Positions 16,353 through 23,487 of a DNA stretch of 64,000 nt are shown here, piece after piece (the first letter of the stretch is position 1; each line of letters begins with the position of its first letter). The translations under genes and the position numbers were made by a program. The DNA comes from Paractinoplanes abujensis (GTDB lineage: Bacteria > Actinomycetota > Actinomycetes > Mycobacteriales > Micromonosporaceae). The stretch is from positions 1,054,001 through 1,118,000 of the forward strand of contig NZ_JACHMF010000001.1 of NCBI RefSeq assembly GCF_014204895.1. The letters are read 5' to 3'. The notes under the pieces were generated by a model that saw only the letters and a list, made by a program, of their open reading frames with translations, was not told the origin of the DNA and searched no databases.

Positions 16353-17774
16353 TTATCGGATGCCGCCCATCAACCGGCGCAGCAGCGGGGACAGGGTGAG
16401 CAGGGCGGCGCCCAGCACGATGGCGATCAGGCCGAGGATGCCGAAGTAGGGAACCTCGTGGTCCTCGTCGTAGAAGCCGGCCAGCGTGCCCGAGAGCGCG
16501 GTGCCGAGGGCGACCGACAGGTAGAACAGCGCGACCATCTGGGTGCGGAAGGCCGCCGGGGCCAGTTTGGTCGACAGGGACAAGCCGACGGGCGAGAGCA
16601 GCAGTTCGGCGATCGTGAAGACGAACAGGATGCCGGTCAGGCCGAGCAGGGGAACGCCGGCCGAGCCGGCGAACGGCAGGAACAGCAGGAAGGCCACGCC
16701 CATGGTGGCGGTGCCGGCGGCGAACTTGACGGGGGTCGACGGCTGGCGGTCGCCGAGGCGGGTCCAGAGCGCGGCGAAGACACCGGACAGGACGATGATG
16801 AAGATCGGGTTGATCGACTGGACCCAGGAGACCGGCATCTCCCAGCCGCCCAGGTTCCGATCGAGCCGTTTGTCCGAGTAGATCGTGACCACGGTGAACT
16901 GCTGCTGGTAGAGCGACCAGAAGGCGGCACTGGCGACGAACATCGGGATGAAGGCCACGACGCGGTTCCGCTCCCCGGCGTCGATGCGCCGGCTGGACAG
17001 AATGACGACGAAGTAGGCGACGGCGGCCAGGACGGACAGCACCACGACGATCGACGACAGGCGGTCCGCCCGGATGATCCCGGCCGCGGCGAGCAGCGCG
17101 ATCAGGCCGGCCACCACGACCGCCGCGGCCACGAAAGGCCACACGCGGGCCCGAGGCAGAGGGTTGGCGACCTCGTGCGCCGACGCCGGCAGCCGGCGAC
17201 GACCGACGGCGTACTGGGTCAGCCCGATCGCCATGCCGACCGCGGCCAGCCCGAACCCCCAGTGGAACCCGGCTTCCTGCTGCAGCAGCCCGGTCAGCAG
17301 CGGCCCGGCGAACGCGCCCAGGTTGATGCCCAGGTAAAAGATCGAGAACCCGGCGTCGCGCCGCTCGTCGCCGGGTTCGTAGAGCAGGCCGACGATCGTG
17401 GTCGCGGTCGCCTTCACGCCGCCGTTGCCCAGCGCCACCATGATCAGACCGGCCGCCACGCCGGCGACCCCCGGGATCAGCGCCAGCGCGACGTGCCCGG
17501 CCATCACCAGGACCGCGCTGCCGAACAACACCCGTTCCGGGCCGAACAAACGGTCGGCCAGCCACGCGCCGACCACCGTGGCCAGATAGACCGAGCCCCC
17601 GTACGCCCCCACGACGCTCGTCGCCGTGCCCTCGTCGATGCCGAGCCCGCCCCGCGAGGCCTCGTAGTACAGGTAGATCAGCAGGATGCCCTGCATGCCG
17701 TAGAACGAGAACCGCTCCCACAGTTCCACGCCGAAGATGTTCGCGAGGGGGCGGGGCTGCCCGAGGAAGGTCAT
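16353..17774 (-). CDS. POT-family proton-dependent oligopeptide transporter
   Basis: 473 aa with 12-14 hydrophobic segments. It carries the PTR2 signature ELWERFSFYGMQGILLIYL in helix 1 and the FSIFYLGINLGAF motif in helix 5, which define proton-coupled di- and tripeptide symporters. The ExxER-type acidic motif of helix 1 (ELWER) is intact. Start ATG 17774 forms an ATGA overlap with the upstream GNAT gene, implying translational coupling; ATG 17786 is an alternative. Confidence 0.93.
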   Translation of the reverse strand: MTFLGQPRPLANIFGVELWERFSFYGMQGILLIYLYYEASRGGLGIDEGTATSVVGAYGGSVYLATVVGAWLADRLFGPERVLFGSAVLVMAGHVALALIPGVAGVAAGLIMVALGNGGVKATATTIVGLLYEPGDERRDAGFSIFYLGINLGAFAGPLLTGLLQQEAGFHWGFGLAAVGMAIGLTQYAVGRRRLPASAHEVANPLPRARVWPFVAAAVVVAGLIALLAAAGIIRADRLSSIVVVLSVLAAVAYFVVILSSRRIDAGERNRVVAFIPMFVASAAFWSLYQQQFTVVTIYSDKRLDRNLGGWEMPVSWVQSINPIFIIVLSGVFAALWTRLGDRQPSTPVKFAAGTATMGVAFLLFLPFAGSAGVPLLGLTGILFVFTIAELLLSPVGLSLSTKLAPAAFRTQMVALFYLSVALGTALSGTLAGFYDEDHEVPYFGILGLIAIVLGAALLTLSPLLRRLMGGIR

Positions 17775-18331
17775 GGGTGGCGGCATACCCCGGAACCATG
17801 GCGGTAAATGTCCTTGCGCATCCGCACGATCGGCACGGGGACGCCCCCACGGGCGTCCTCGGTCCGCTCCACCTCGACAAAGCCGTAGCTGCGATAGAGC
17901 GGCTCGCCGGCGAGCGTGGCCATCAGCTCCAGCCGCGTGAACCCCTCGGCCGCGGCCGCACGCTCGCACAACCCGAGAATCGTCCGCCCCACCCCGCGGC
18001 GGGCGAACCCCGGATGCGTGTACATGGCCCGGACCCGGGCCGGATCCCGGGCTGGGTCGAGCAGCGCCGCATCCCGGCTCGCCGAATGATCACCGCCGTA
18101 GAGCGTGGCCCGCCGGCTCCACCCGCCACACCCGGCCGGCACACCGTCCACCTCGATCACGAAATACGTGCCGTCGTCGATCAGCTGTGTGTCCAGCCCC
18201 ATGATCGCTTCGCTGCTGCGGATCTGGTCGGCGTCGAGAAAGCCCTTGAGCAGCTCCGCAATGGCCGGCTCCATGATCGCCTTCAGCACGTCCAGATCAT
18301 CGCGGGTGGCCGCCCGGCTGGTCAGTGACAT
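17771..18331 (-). CDS. GNAT-family N-acetyltransferase
   Basis: 186 aa, single GNAT domain. Acetyl-CoA loop ARRGVGRTILGLCERAA near residue 115, preceded by strand AMYTHPGF and followed by the LYRSYGF motif. The N-terminus MSLTSRAATRDDLDVLK is the usual family start. It shares an operon with the POT transporter through a 4-base overlap, suggesting that an imported amine or peptide may be the substrate. This is inference. Confidence 0.88.
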   Translation of the reverse strand: MSLTSRAATRDDLDVLKAIMEPAIAELLKGFLDADQIRSSEAIMGLDTQLIDDGTYFVIEVDGVPAGCGGWSRRATLYGGDHSASRDAALLDPARDPARVRAMYTHPGFARRGVGRTILGLCERAAAAEGFTRLELMATLAGEPLYRSYGFVEVERTEDARGGVPVPIVRMRKDIYRHGSGVCRHP

Positions 18332-18413
18332 CCCCGCATTGTGACCCACGCGCGAGGCCGGTGAGCGATCCACACGGGTGGTTAATCGTTCGCAGGGCGC
18401 CGAGCGGGCCCGG

Positions 18414-18419
18414 TACGAT
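18414..18419 (+). promoter_or_regulatory. Putative -10 element of the tRNA-like pair
   Basis: TACGAT about 14 nt before the 5' end of the first tRNA-like gene. A poor -35 (TTCGCA/TCGCAG) lies 18-19 bp upstream. Confidence 0.4.
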
Positions 18420-18432
18420 CTCGCGCAAGGTG

Positions 18433-18505
18433 GGACCTGTAGCGCAGGGGTAGTCGCGCCGCCCTGTCAAGGCGGAGGATGCCGGTTCGAGTCCGGTCGG
18501 GTCCC
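18433..18505 (+). tRNA. tRNA-like gene with Asp anticodon GTC
   Basis: A full cloverleaf can be drawn. The 7-bp acceptor GGACCTG/CGGGTCC has one G-U pair. The D arm has 3 bp and a GGGG-containing loop. The anticodon stem CCGCC/GGCGG encloses loop CTGTCAA, giving GTC (Asp). The variable loop has 5 nt, and the T arm has the canonical loop TTCGAGT. Unlike canonical bacterial tRNA-Asp it lacks G73 (C at that position), and G-1 can pair with it, extending the acceptor; pairing continues outward to 10 bp. It is probably a paralogous or specialised tRNA rather than the housekeeping copy. Confidence 0.65.
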
Positions 18506-18517
18506 ACCCCTGCGAGG

Positions 18518-18590
18518 TGGCCGGTAGCGCAGAGGTTGACGCGCCGCACTGCTCATGCGGAGGACGCCGGTTCGAGTCCGGCCCGGCCCA
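18518..18590 (+). tRNA. tRNA-like gene, anticodon GCT without a long variable arm
   Basis: Cloverleaf: acceptor TGGCCGG/CCGGCCC with a U1-C72 mismatch, D arm similar to the preceding gene, anticodon stem CCGCA/TGCGG with loop CTGCTCA (GCT, nominally Ser), 5-nt variable loop, T arm with TTCGAGT. Normal tRNA-Ser has a long variable arm, so this is not a standard serine tRNA; C37 is also unusual. The body is nearly the same as the upstream gene, so the pair arose by duplication. It ends 26 nt before the SDR start codon. It could be a decayed copy or a dedicated non-translational tRNA. Confidence 0.55.
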
Positions 18591-18616
18591 CCGTCCGCGA
18601 CGACCCGGGGGTGGCG

Positions 18617-19939
18617 ATGGACGGCGACGAGATCGAGGCCGCGCTGCGGGTGCTGGACGAGGTTCGCGGGCTGCCGGTCGACGACCCGGTGCGGCTGCGG
18701 GTGCAGCGTGCGGTGGACGGGCTGGTCAAGGACGCGCAGCGGCTGCGCCGGGCCGAGCGGCGGCGGCGGACCGCGGCGGGGGACAGGGCGGTCGTGGCGG
18801 GCGCGGCGACGGCGGCGCCGGATCGAGGCGACGGTGTCCCCGTGGCCGCGACGGCTTCGGAGCGGAACGGCCGGACCCGGCGGGATCGCCGGTGTTACGC
18901 CTGCCGCGGGCGGTTCCGGGAGGTCGACGCCTTTTATCACGCGCTCTGCCCGGAGTGCGCCAACGAGCACCGGCGGCATCGGGAGGCGCGCACCGACCTG
19001 ACGGGCCGGCGGGCCGTCGTCACCGGCGGCCGTGTCAAGATCGGCTTTCAGGTGGCGTTGAAGCTGCTGCGCGACGGCGCGGCGGTCACCGTGGTGACCC
19101 GTTTCCCGGCCGATGCCCGGCGCCGGTACGCGGGGGAGCCGGACGCCGGTGACTGGCGGTCGCGGCTGCGCGTCATCGGGGCCGACCTGCGCGATCCGCG
19201 GCAGGTGCTGGCGCTGGCGGAGCTGCTGGCGGGCGGCGGCCGGCTCGACGTCCTGGTCAACAACGCGGCCCAGACCGTGCGCCGGCCCGACTGGGCCTAC
19301 CAGCCTCTGGTGGCGGCCGAACTGCTGGCCGCGCGGGACCGCCGGGCCGTCGAGACCGTGCCGGGTTACCGCCCCGGCGCGGCGCCGCCGGAGTGGGGTG
19401 CCGCGCTCGAACTCGCCGGCACCGACGCGACCGGCGCGCTGATCGTCGCCGGCGCCACGAACTCGTGGAACGCGCGGATCGGCGGGATCGATCCGGTCGA
19501 GCTGCTCGAGGTGCAGCTGGTCAATGTCGTGGCGCCGTTCCTGCTGGTGGATCGGCTGCACGGGGCATTGACGGCGCCGGGCGAGCAGCGCCGGTACGTG
19601 GTGAACGTGACCGGTCGCGAGGGCTGGTTCGCCGCCGGTGACCCGGGGCCGGAAAGGCACCCCCACACGTCGGTCAGCAAGGCCGCGCTCAACATGCTGA
19701 CCCGGGTCGCCGCGCCCGACCTGGCCCGCAAGGACGTGCACATGTGCGGCGTCGACACCGGGTGGATCACCGACGAGAACCCGGCCGAGGTCCGGGTGCG
19801 CCGGGCCGCCGCCGGGTGGCGTCCACCCCTGGACGTGGTCGACGCCGCGGCGCGGATCTATCACCCCGTACGGCTGGGGGAGGCCGGGCAGCCGGTGCAC
19901 GGGGTGCTGCTGAAGAACTACGCCGTCGTCCCCTGGTAG
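18617..19939 (+). CDS. Zinc-ribbon-linked short-chain dehydrogenase/reductase
   Basis: 440 aa. An N-terminal helical, Arg-rich region of about 95 residues leads into a CxxC pair CYAC and a second pair CPEC, a zinc-ribbon-like module around residue 100. An SDR domain follows: nucleotide loop RRAVVTGGRVKIGFQVAL (unusual TGGRVKIG in place of TGxxxGIG), LDVLVNNAAQTVRR, and the catalytic region with a Ser-x(n)-S-K pattern (HTSVSKAALNML); the usual catalytic Tyr is replaced. It matches a widespread but functionally unassigned SDR family with this cysteine head. The ATG has GGGGGTGG 5 nt upstream; GTG 18611 is in frame. It lies directly behind the tRNA-like pair on the same strand. Confidence 0.82.
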   Translation: MDGDEIEAALRVLDEVRGLPVDDPVRLRVQRAVDGLVKDAQRLRRAERRRRTAAGDRAVVAGAATAAPDRGDGVPVAATASERNGRTRRDRRCYACRGRFREVDAFYHALCPECANEHRRHREARTDLTGRRAVVTGGRVKIGFQVALKLLRDGAAVTVVTRFPADARRRYAGEPDAGDWRSRLRVIGADLRDPRQVLALAELLAGGGRLDVLVNNAAQTVRRPDWAYQPLVAAELLAARDRRAVETVPGYRPGAAPPEWGAALELAGTDATGALIVAGATNSWNARIGGIDPVELLEVQLVNVVAPFLLVDRLHGALTAPGEQRRYVVNVTGREGWFAAGDPGPERHPHTSVSKAALNMLTRVAAPDLARKDVHMCGVDTGWITDENPAEVRVRRAAAGWRPPLDVVDAAARIYHPVRLGEAGQPVHGVLLKNYAVVPW

Positions 19940-20297
19940 AAACGGCGCCGCGGGAATTAGCTCCTGGTAGTCGTTAATTTGCTCTGCGTATTCGAGCCGG
20001 GCGGAAAGTGTTCCGTTCTAAGGCCGCACCAGACCGAATGGACGACCTCGGGCGGCGTCCGGTCGGGGTGAACGTCCTGATGGACAGTTTTTCCTCCCGG
20101 GCATGGTCGCTGACCAGCAAAAGATCACAATTACCGATACCGAACGTAACGCGAGGGTGCTTACGGACGGGAAATGAACTATTTTTCTCTCCGGTGCCGT
20201 ACCCCCTGTCGGGCGCGCCGCGTCTGCCTGATACTTGGGCGACCCGTGCGGAGCCTTACACAGGTCGAAGTTCCACCCGGAGAGGAAGCTTCCGCAA
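19940..20297 (+). promoter_or_regulatory. Long gene-free leader of the sugar-binding protein gene
   Basis: 358 bp of lower-GC sequence without a convincing gene. It contains the spaced palindrome CGTAA-N11-TTACG (about 20145-20165), a plausible operator. The GGAGAGGA ribosome site lies at its 3' end. A -10-like TACACA is seen near 20260 after TTGGGC, with a 16-bp spacer. No known riboswitch was recognised. Confidence 0.4.
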
Positions 20298-21455
20298 ATG
20301 CGCAAGAAACTGCTGGCCGTCGCCGTCGTCGGCCTGATGGCGTCGGCCACCATGACTGCGTGTACCGACTCCGGCGATTCCGGCGACGCGAGTAGTGGCG
20401 GGGGCACTACGGGCGGCGGTAACGGCAAGGCCCGGGTCGGGGTGATCCTGCCCGACACCGAGAGCTCGAACCGCTGGCGCGACGAGGACCCGAAGTACCT
20501 CCAGGCGGCGTTCGACGCGGCCAAGGTCGAAGTCGAAATCCAGAACGCTCAGGGTGACCGCGCGCGGTTCCAGCAGATCGCCGACGGCATGATCAACGGC
20601 GGCGTCAAGGTGCTGATGATCGCGAACCTCGACTCCGAGAGCGGCCGCGCGGTGCTGGCCAAGGCGCGCGAGAAGAAGATCCCGACGATCGACTACGACC
20701 GCCTCACCCTCAACGGCAACGCCAACTACTACGTCAGCTTCAACAACGTGCAGGTCGGCGAGTACCAGGGCTACGGGCTGCAGAAGTGCCTGACCGCCAA
20801 GGGGGCCCGCAACCCGCTGATCGCCCAGCTCAACGGCTCCCCCTCGGACAACAACGCCACGCTGTTCAAGCAGGGCTACGAGAGCGTGCTCAACCAGAAC
20901 TACGACAAGGCGTCGTACACCAAGGGCCCGGCCCAGTGGGTGCCGGACTGGGACCCCGAGGAAGCCGGCAAGATCTTCGAGCAGATGCTGCAGCAGACGC
21001 CGCAGATCAGCGGTGTGCTCGCGGCCAACGACGGCATCGCCGACGCGGTGATCAAGGTGCTCCGCAAGTACAAGCGCAGCGGCGCCGTGCCGGTCACCGG
21101 CCAGGACGCCACGCTCGAGGGCCTGCAGAACCTGCTGACCGGCGAGCAGTGCATGACGGTCTACAAGGCCGTGCGGGACGAGGCGCAGAACGCCGCTCGC
21201 GTGGCGATCCAGCTGTTCAAGGGCGAGGACCCGGGCGTCGACGGCGTCATCAAGGACCCCGAGTCCGGCGGCTACGTCCCCTTCATCAGCCTGACGCCGA
21301 AGCCGATCACGCTCAAGAACATCAACGCGGTCGTGGTGGACGACAAGTACATTCCCGAGGCCGACCTGTGCAAGGGCAAGTACCTCCCCCTGTGCCAGCT
21401 GCACAAGGTCGGTAAGTTCGCCGAGGACGACGACAAGAACGCCGACAACGAGTAA
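20298..21455 (+). CDS. Sugar ABC transporter substrate-binding lipoprotein, XylF/ChvE type
   Basis: 385 aa. The lipoprotein signal peptide ends in the lipobox MTAC, with lipidation at Cys22, then a Gly/Ser linker. The periplasmic-binding-protein fold of the Peripla_BP_4 group follows: VGVILPDTESSNRW, KVLMIANLDSESGR, IPTIDYDRL, GVLAANDGIADAVI and a closing Cys-rich tail (DLCKGKYLPLCQLHKVG). Acidic end. It most resembles xylose and multiple-sugar receptors. No ATPase or permease gene is adjacent, and a strong terminator follows, so it is an orphan receptor. The ATG start has GGAGAGGA upstream. Confidence 0.9.
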   Translation: MRKKLLAVAVVGLMASATMTACTDSGDSGDASSGGGTTGGGNGKARVGVILPDTESSNRWRDEDPKYLQAAFDAAKVEVEIQNAQGDRARFQQIADGMINGGVKVLMIANLDSESGRAVLAKAREKKIPTIDYDRLTLNGNANYYVSFNNVQVGEYQGYGLQKCLTAKGARNPLIAQLNGSPSDNNATLFKQGYESVLNQNYDKASYTKGPAQWVPDWDPEEAGKIFEQMLQQTPQISGVLAANDGIADAVIKVLRKYKRSGAVPVTGQDATLEGLQNLLTGEQCMTVYKAVRDEAQNAARVAIQLFKGEDPGVDGVIKDPESGGYVPFISLTPKPITLKNINAVVVDDKYIPEADLCKGKYLPLCQLHKVGKFAEDDDKNADNE

Positions 21456-21471
21456 CACCGCGTAGCAGTAA

Positions 21472-21493
21472 GGGCCGGCTGCTCAGCCGGCCC
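21472..21493. terminator. Bidirectional terminator
   Basis: GGGCCGGCT / AGCCGGCCC with a 4-nt loop, followed by TTTCT on the + strand. It lies between the convergent sugar-binding-protein and LLM genes. Confidence 0.9.
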
Positions 21494-21507
21494 TTTCTCG
21501 TGCGCGG

Positions 21508-22527
21508 CTACGCCAGCAGCTCCTTCACCCGCGGGACGACCTGCTCGCCGTACAGGGAAATGGCTTTCAGCATGTGCTCGTGGGGCAGCGTGCCGGCCGA
21601 GTACTTGAGGTCGAAGCGCTGGATGCCGAGGTGCTTGATCGTGTGCGCGACCTTCTGGGCGACGGTCTCGGGCGAGCCGACGTGCCAGGCGCCGTCGCGG
21701 ACGTCGATCTCGAACTTGTCGCGGCTCAGCGGCGGCCAGCCCCGCTCGCGGCCGATCCGGTTGAGCATGTTCCGCGCGTGCGGCCACAGGAGCTCGACGG
21801 CTTCCTCGTCCGTCTCGGCCACGAAGCCCGGGCAGTGCACGGCGACCGGCTGCTCGGGCTGCTCGAACTCCTTGAGCGCACGCTGGTAGAGCTCGACGTA
21901 GGGCGCGAACCGGACCGGCTCGCCGCCGATGATCGCCAGCACCAGGGGCAGGCCGTGCTGCGCCGCGCGGACCACCGACTCGGGGCTGCCGCCGACCCCG
22001 ATCCACGTACGGATGCGGCCCGACTCGGTCTTGGGGTAGACCTGCTGCTCGGTCAGGGGCGGCCGGACCGTGCCCGACCAGGTGACCGGGCCCTCGGACA
22101 GCAGCTTGGCCATCAGGTCGGCCTTCTCCTCGAAGAGCCGCTCGTAGTCGGTCAGGTCGTAGCCGAACAGCGGGAACGACTCGGTGAACGAGCCGCGGCC
22201 CAGGATGATCTCGGCCCGGCCGTTCGAGACCGCGTCGAGCGTGGCGAAGCGCTCGAAGACGCGGACCGGGTCGTCCGAGCTGAGCACGGTGACCGCGGTG
22301 CCCAGCCGGATGCGCTCGGTGCGGGCGGCGATGGCGGCCAGCACGACCTCGGGGGAGGAGACCGCGAAGTCGTCGCGGTGGTGCTCGCCCAGGCCGAAGC
22401 CGTCGATGCCGAGGCGGTCGGCGAGCACTGCCTGCTCGACGACGTTGCGGATCACTTGCGCGTACGGCAGCTTCTGGCCGTGCTCGTCGACGGTGACGTC
22501 GCCGAAGGTATCGAGTCCGAATTCCAC
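21508..22527 (-). CDS. LLM-class flavin-dependent oxidoreductase
   Basis: 339 aa, luciferase-like TIM barrel using FMNH2 or F420. Family marks: MEFGLDTFGD start, GIDGFGLGEHHRDDFAVSSP, IRLGTAVTVLSSDDPVRVFERFATLDAVSNGRAE, and IWxGVGGSPESVVRAA-like segment near residue 185. It groups with the LLM subfamily named after a putative FMN-dependent luciferase-like monooxygenase. The GTG start has no Shine-Dalgarno; TACAGT lies 6 nt upstream and suggests a leaderless transcript started inside the 3' end of the smpB region. The substrate is unknown. Confidence 0.88.
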   Translation of the reverse strand: MEFGLDTFGDVTVDEHGQKLPYAQVIRNVVEQAVLADRLGIDGFGLGEHHRDDFAVSSPEVVLAAIAARTERIRLGTAVTVLSSDDPVRVFERFATLDAVSNGRAEIILGRGSFTESFPLFGYDLTDYERLFEEKADLMAKLLSEGPVTWSGTVRPPLTEQQVYPKTESGRIRTWIGVGGSPESVVRAAQHGLPLVLAIIGGEPVRFAPYVELYQRALKEFEQPEQPVAVHCPGFVAETDEEAVELLWPHARNMLNRIGRERGWPPLSRDKFEIDVRDGAWHVGSPETVAQKVAHTIKHLGIQRFDLKYSAGTLPHEHMLKAISLYGEQVVPRVKELLA

Positions 22528-22543
22528 TTGATCACTGTAGGTG

Positions 22544-23026
22544 TTAGCGGGTGCGGCCCTTCAGACGGCGGCCCATCTCGCGCGCGATCTCCTTCTGCGC
22601 GTCCTTCGCGGCCAGCACCTGGCGTTTGTCGTACGACCGGAGGCCGCGCGCCAGGCCGAGCTCGACCTTGGCCCAGCCCTCGCTGAAGTACATCGACAGC
22701 GGCACCAAAGTGAGCCCGTTGCCGTCGCGCAGCTGGGCCAGGATCTTCACGATCTCGGCCTTGTGCAGCAGCAGCTTGCGGGTGCGGCGCGGCGCGTGGT
22801 TGGTCCAGCTGCCGTAGCCGTACTCCGCGATGTGCAGCCCGTACAGCATGATCTCGCCCTCGTGCTCCTGGGCGAACGCGTCGACCAGCGACGCCCGGCC
22901 CTCCCGCAGCGATTTCACCTCGGTGCCGGCCAGCACGAGACCCGCCTCGTACGTCTTGAGAACGGCGTAGTCGTGCCGCGCCTTCTTGTTCGAGGCGATC
23001 AGTTTGCGTCCGGTCTCCCTGCTCAC
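22544..23026 (-). CDS. smpB: SsrA-binding protein SmpB
   Basis: 160 aa. It contains the conserved SmpB sequence blocks: [31 protein letters not shown], the tmRNA-contacting barrel, and the basic C-terminal tail beginning [13 protein letters not shown], which enters the decoding centre. It carries tmRNA into stalled ribosomes for trans-translation. GTG start. The tmRNA gene itself is not visible nearby. Confidence 0.97.
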   Translation of the reverse strand: MSRETGRKLIASNKKARHDYAVLKTYEAGLVLAGTEVKSLREGRASLVDAFAQEHEGEIMLYGLHIAEYGYGSWTNHAPRRTRKLLLHKAEIVKILAQLRDGNGLTLVPLSMYFSEGWAKVELGLARGLRSYDKRQVLAAKDAQKEIAREMGRRLKGRTR

Positions 23027-23042
23027 GCAGGAGACACTAGCT

Positions 23043-23306
23043 TTACGGCACGGGCCGCCGCATGGAATAAGTGACGCTGCTCAGCCGGTGCGGCTCGTTG
23101 TGCACGTGCATGGCGGCCCGGTCGTAGGCCTGCCAGCCGGCCGCGCCCGCCCGGTTCAGGTGGCGCAGGTCGTCGAAGCGCTCGTCGGTTCCCCAGCGCA
23201 GCACGCCGCCCGGGTGGTGGAAGGTCGCCGTCCAGTCCATGAACCGGTCCGCGCCGAGCGTGCCGGCGGCGCGGTACTCGAGCCGCGCGAATTCCCAATT
23301 GGTCAC
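23043..23306 (-). CDS. Small conserved-type hypothetical protein
   Basis: Not recognised. 87 aa, hydrophilic, beginning [14 protein letters not shown] and rich in Trp, His and Arg, with no signal peptide or membrane helix. The GTG start lacks a Shine-Dalgarno but a CATAAT -10 hexamer lies 7 nt upstream, so it is likely a leaderless message. It sits 16 nt upstream of smpB on the same strand and could be co-transcribed. Confidence 0.65.
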   Translation of the reverse strand: MTNWEFARLEYRAAGTLGADRFMDWTATFHHPGGVLRWGTDERFDDLRHLNRAGAAGWQAYDRAAMHVHNEPHRLSSVTYSMRRPVP

Positions 23307-23487
23307 CCGAAAGATTATGCCGAAATGACCTTGGCCCCCGCGACCCAGGGACGTATGCCGTTTTGGCTGGACACAGTGGACCTGCGGAGCTGGAATTCCC
23401 CTGAGTTAACCCTGAGAAGTGTTGGCCGGTGACCGGGGCGGGCTTAGGCTCCGCCCGTCATGCACCGGTGTCTCGGGGGGATTCGAG

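Noticed and set aside
22544..23026. tmRNA gene next to smpB
   Set aside because: The flanks are filled by coding genes or short gaps with no tmRNA ends or tag reading frame.
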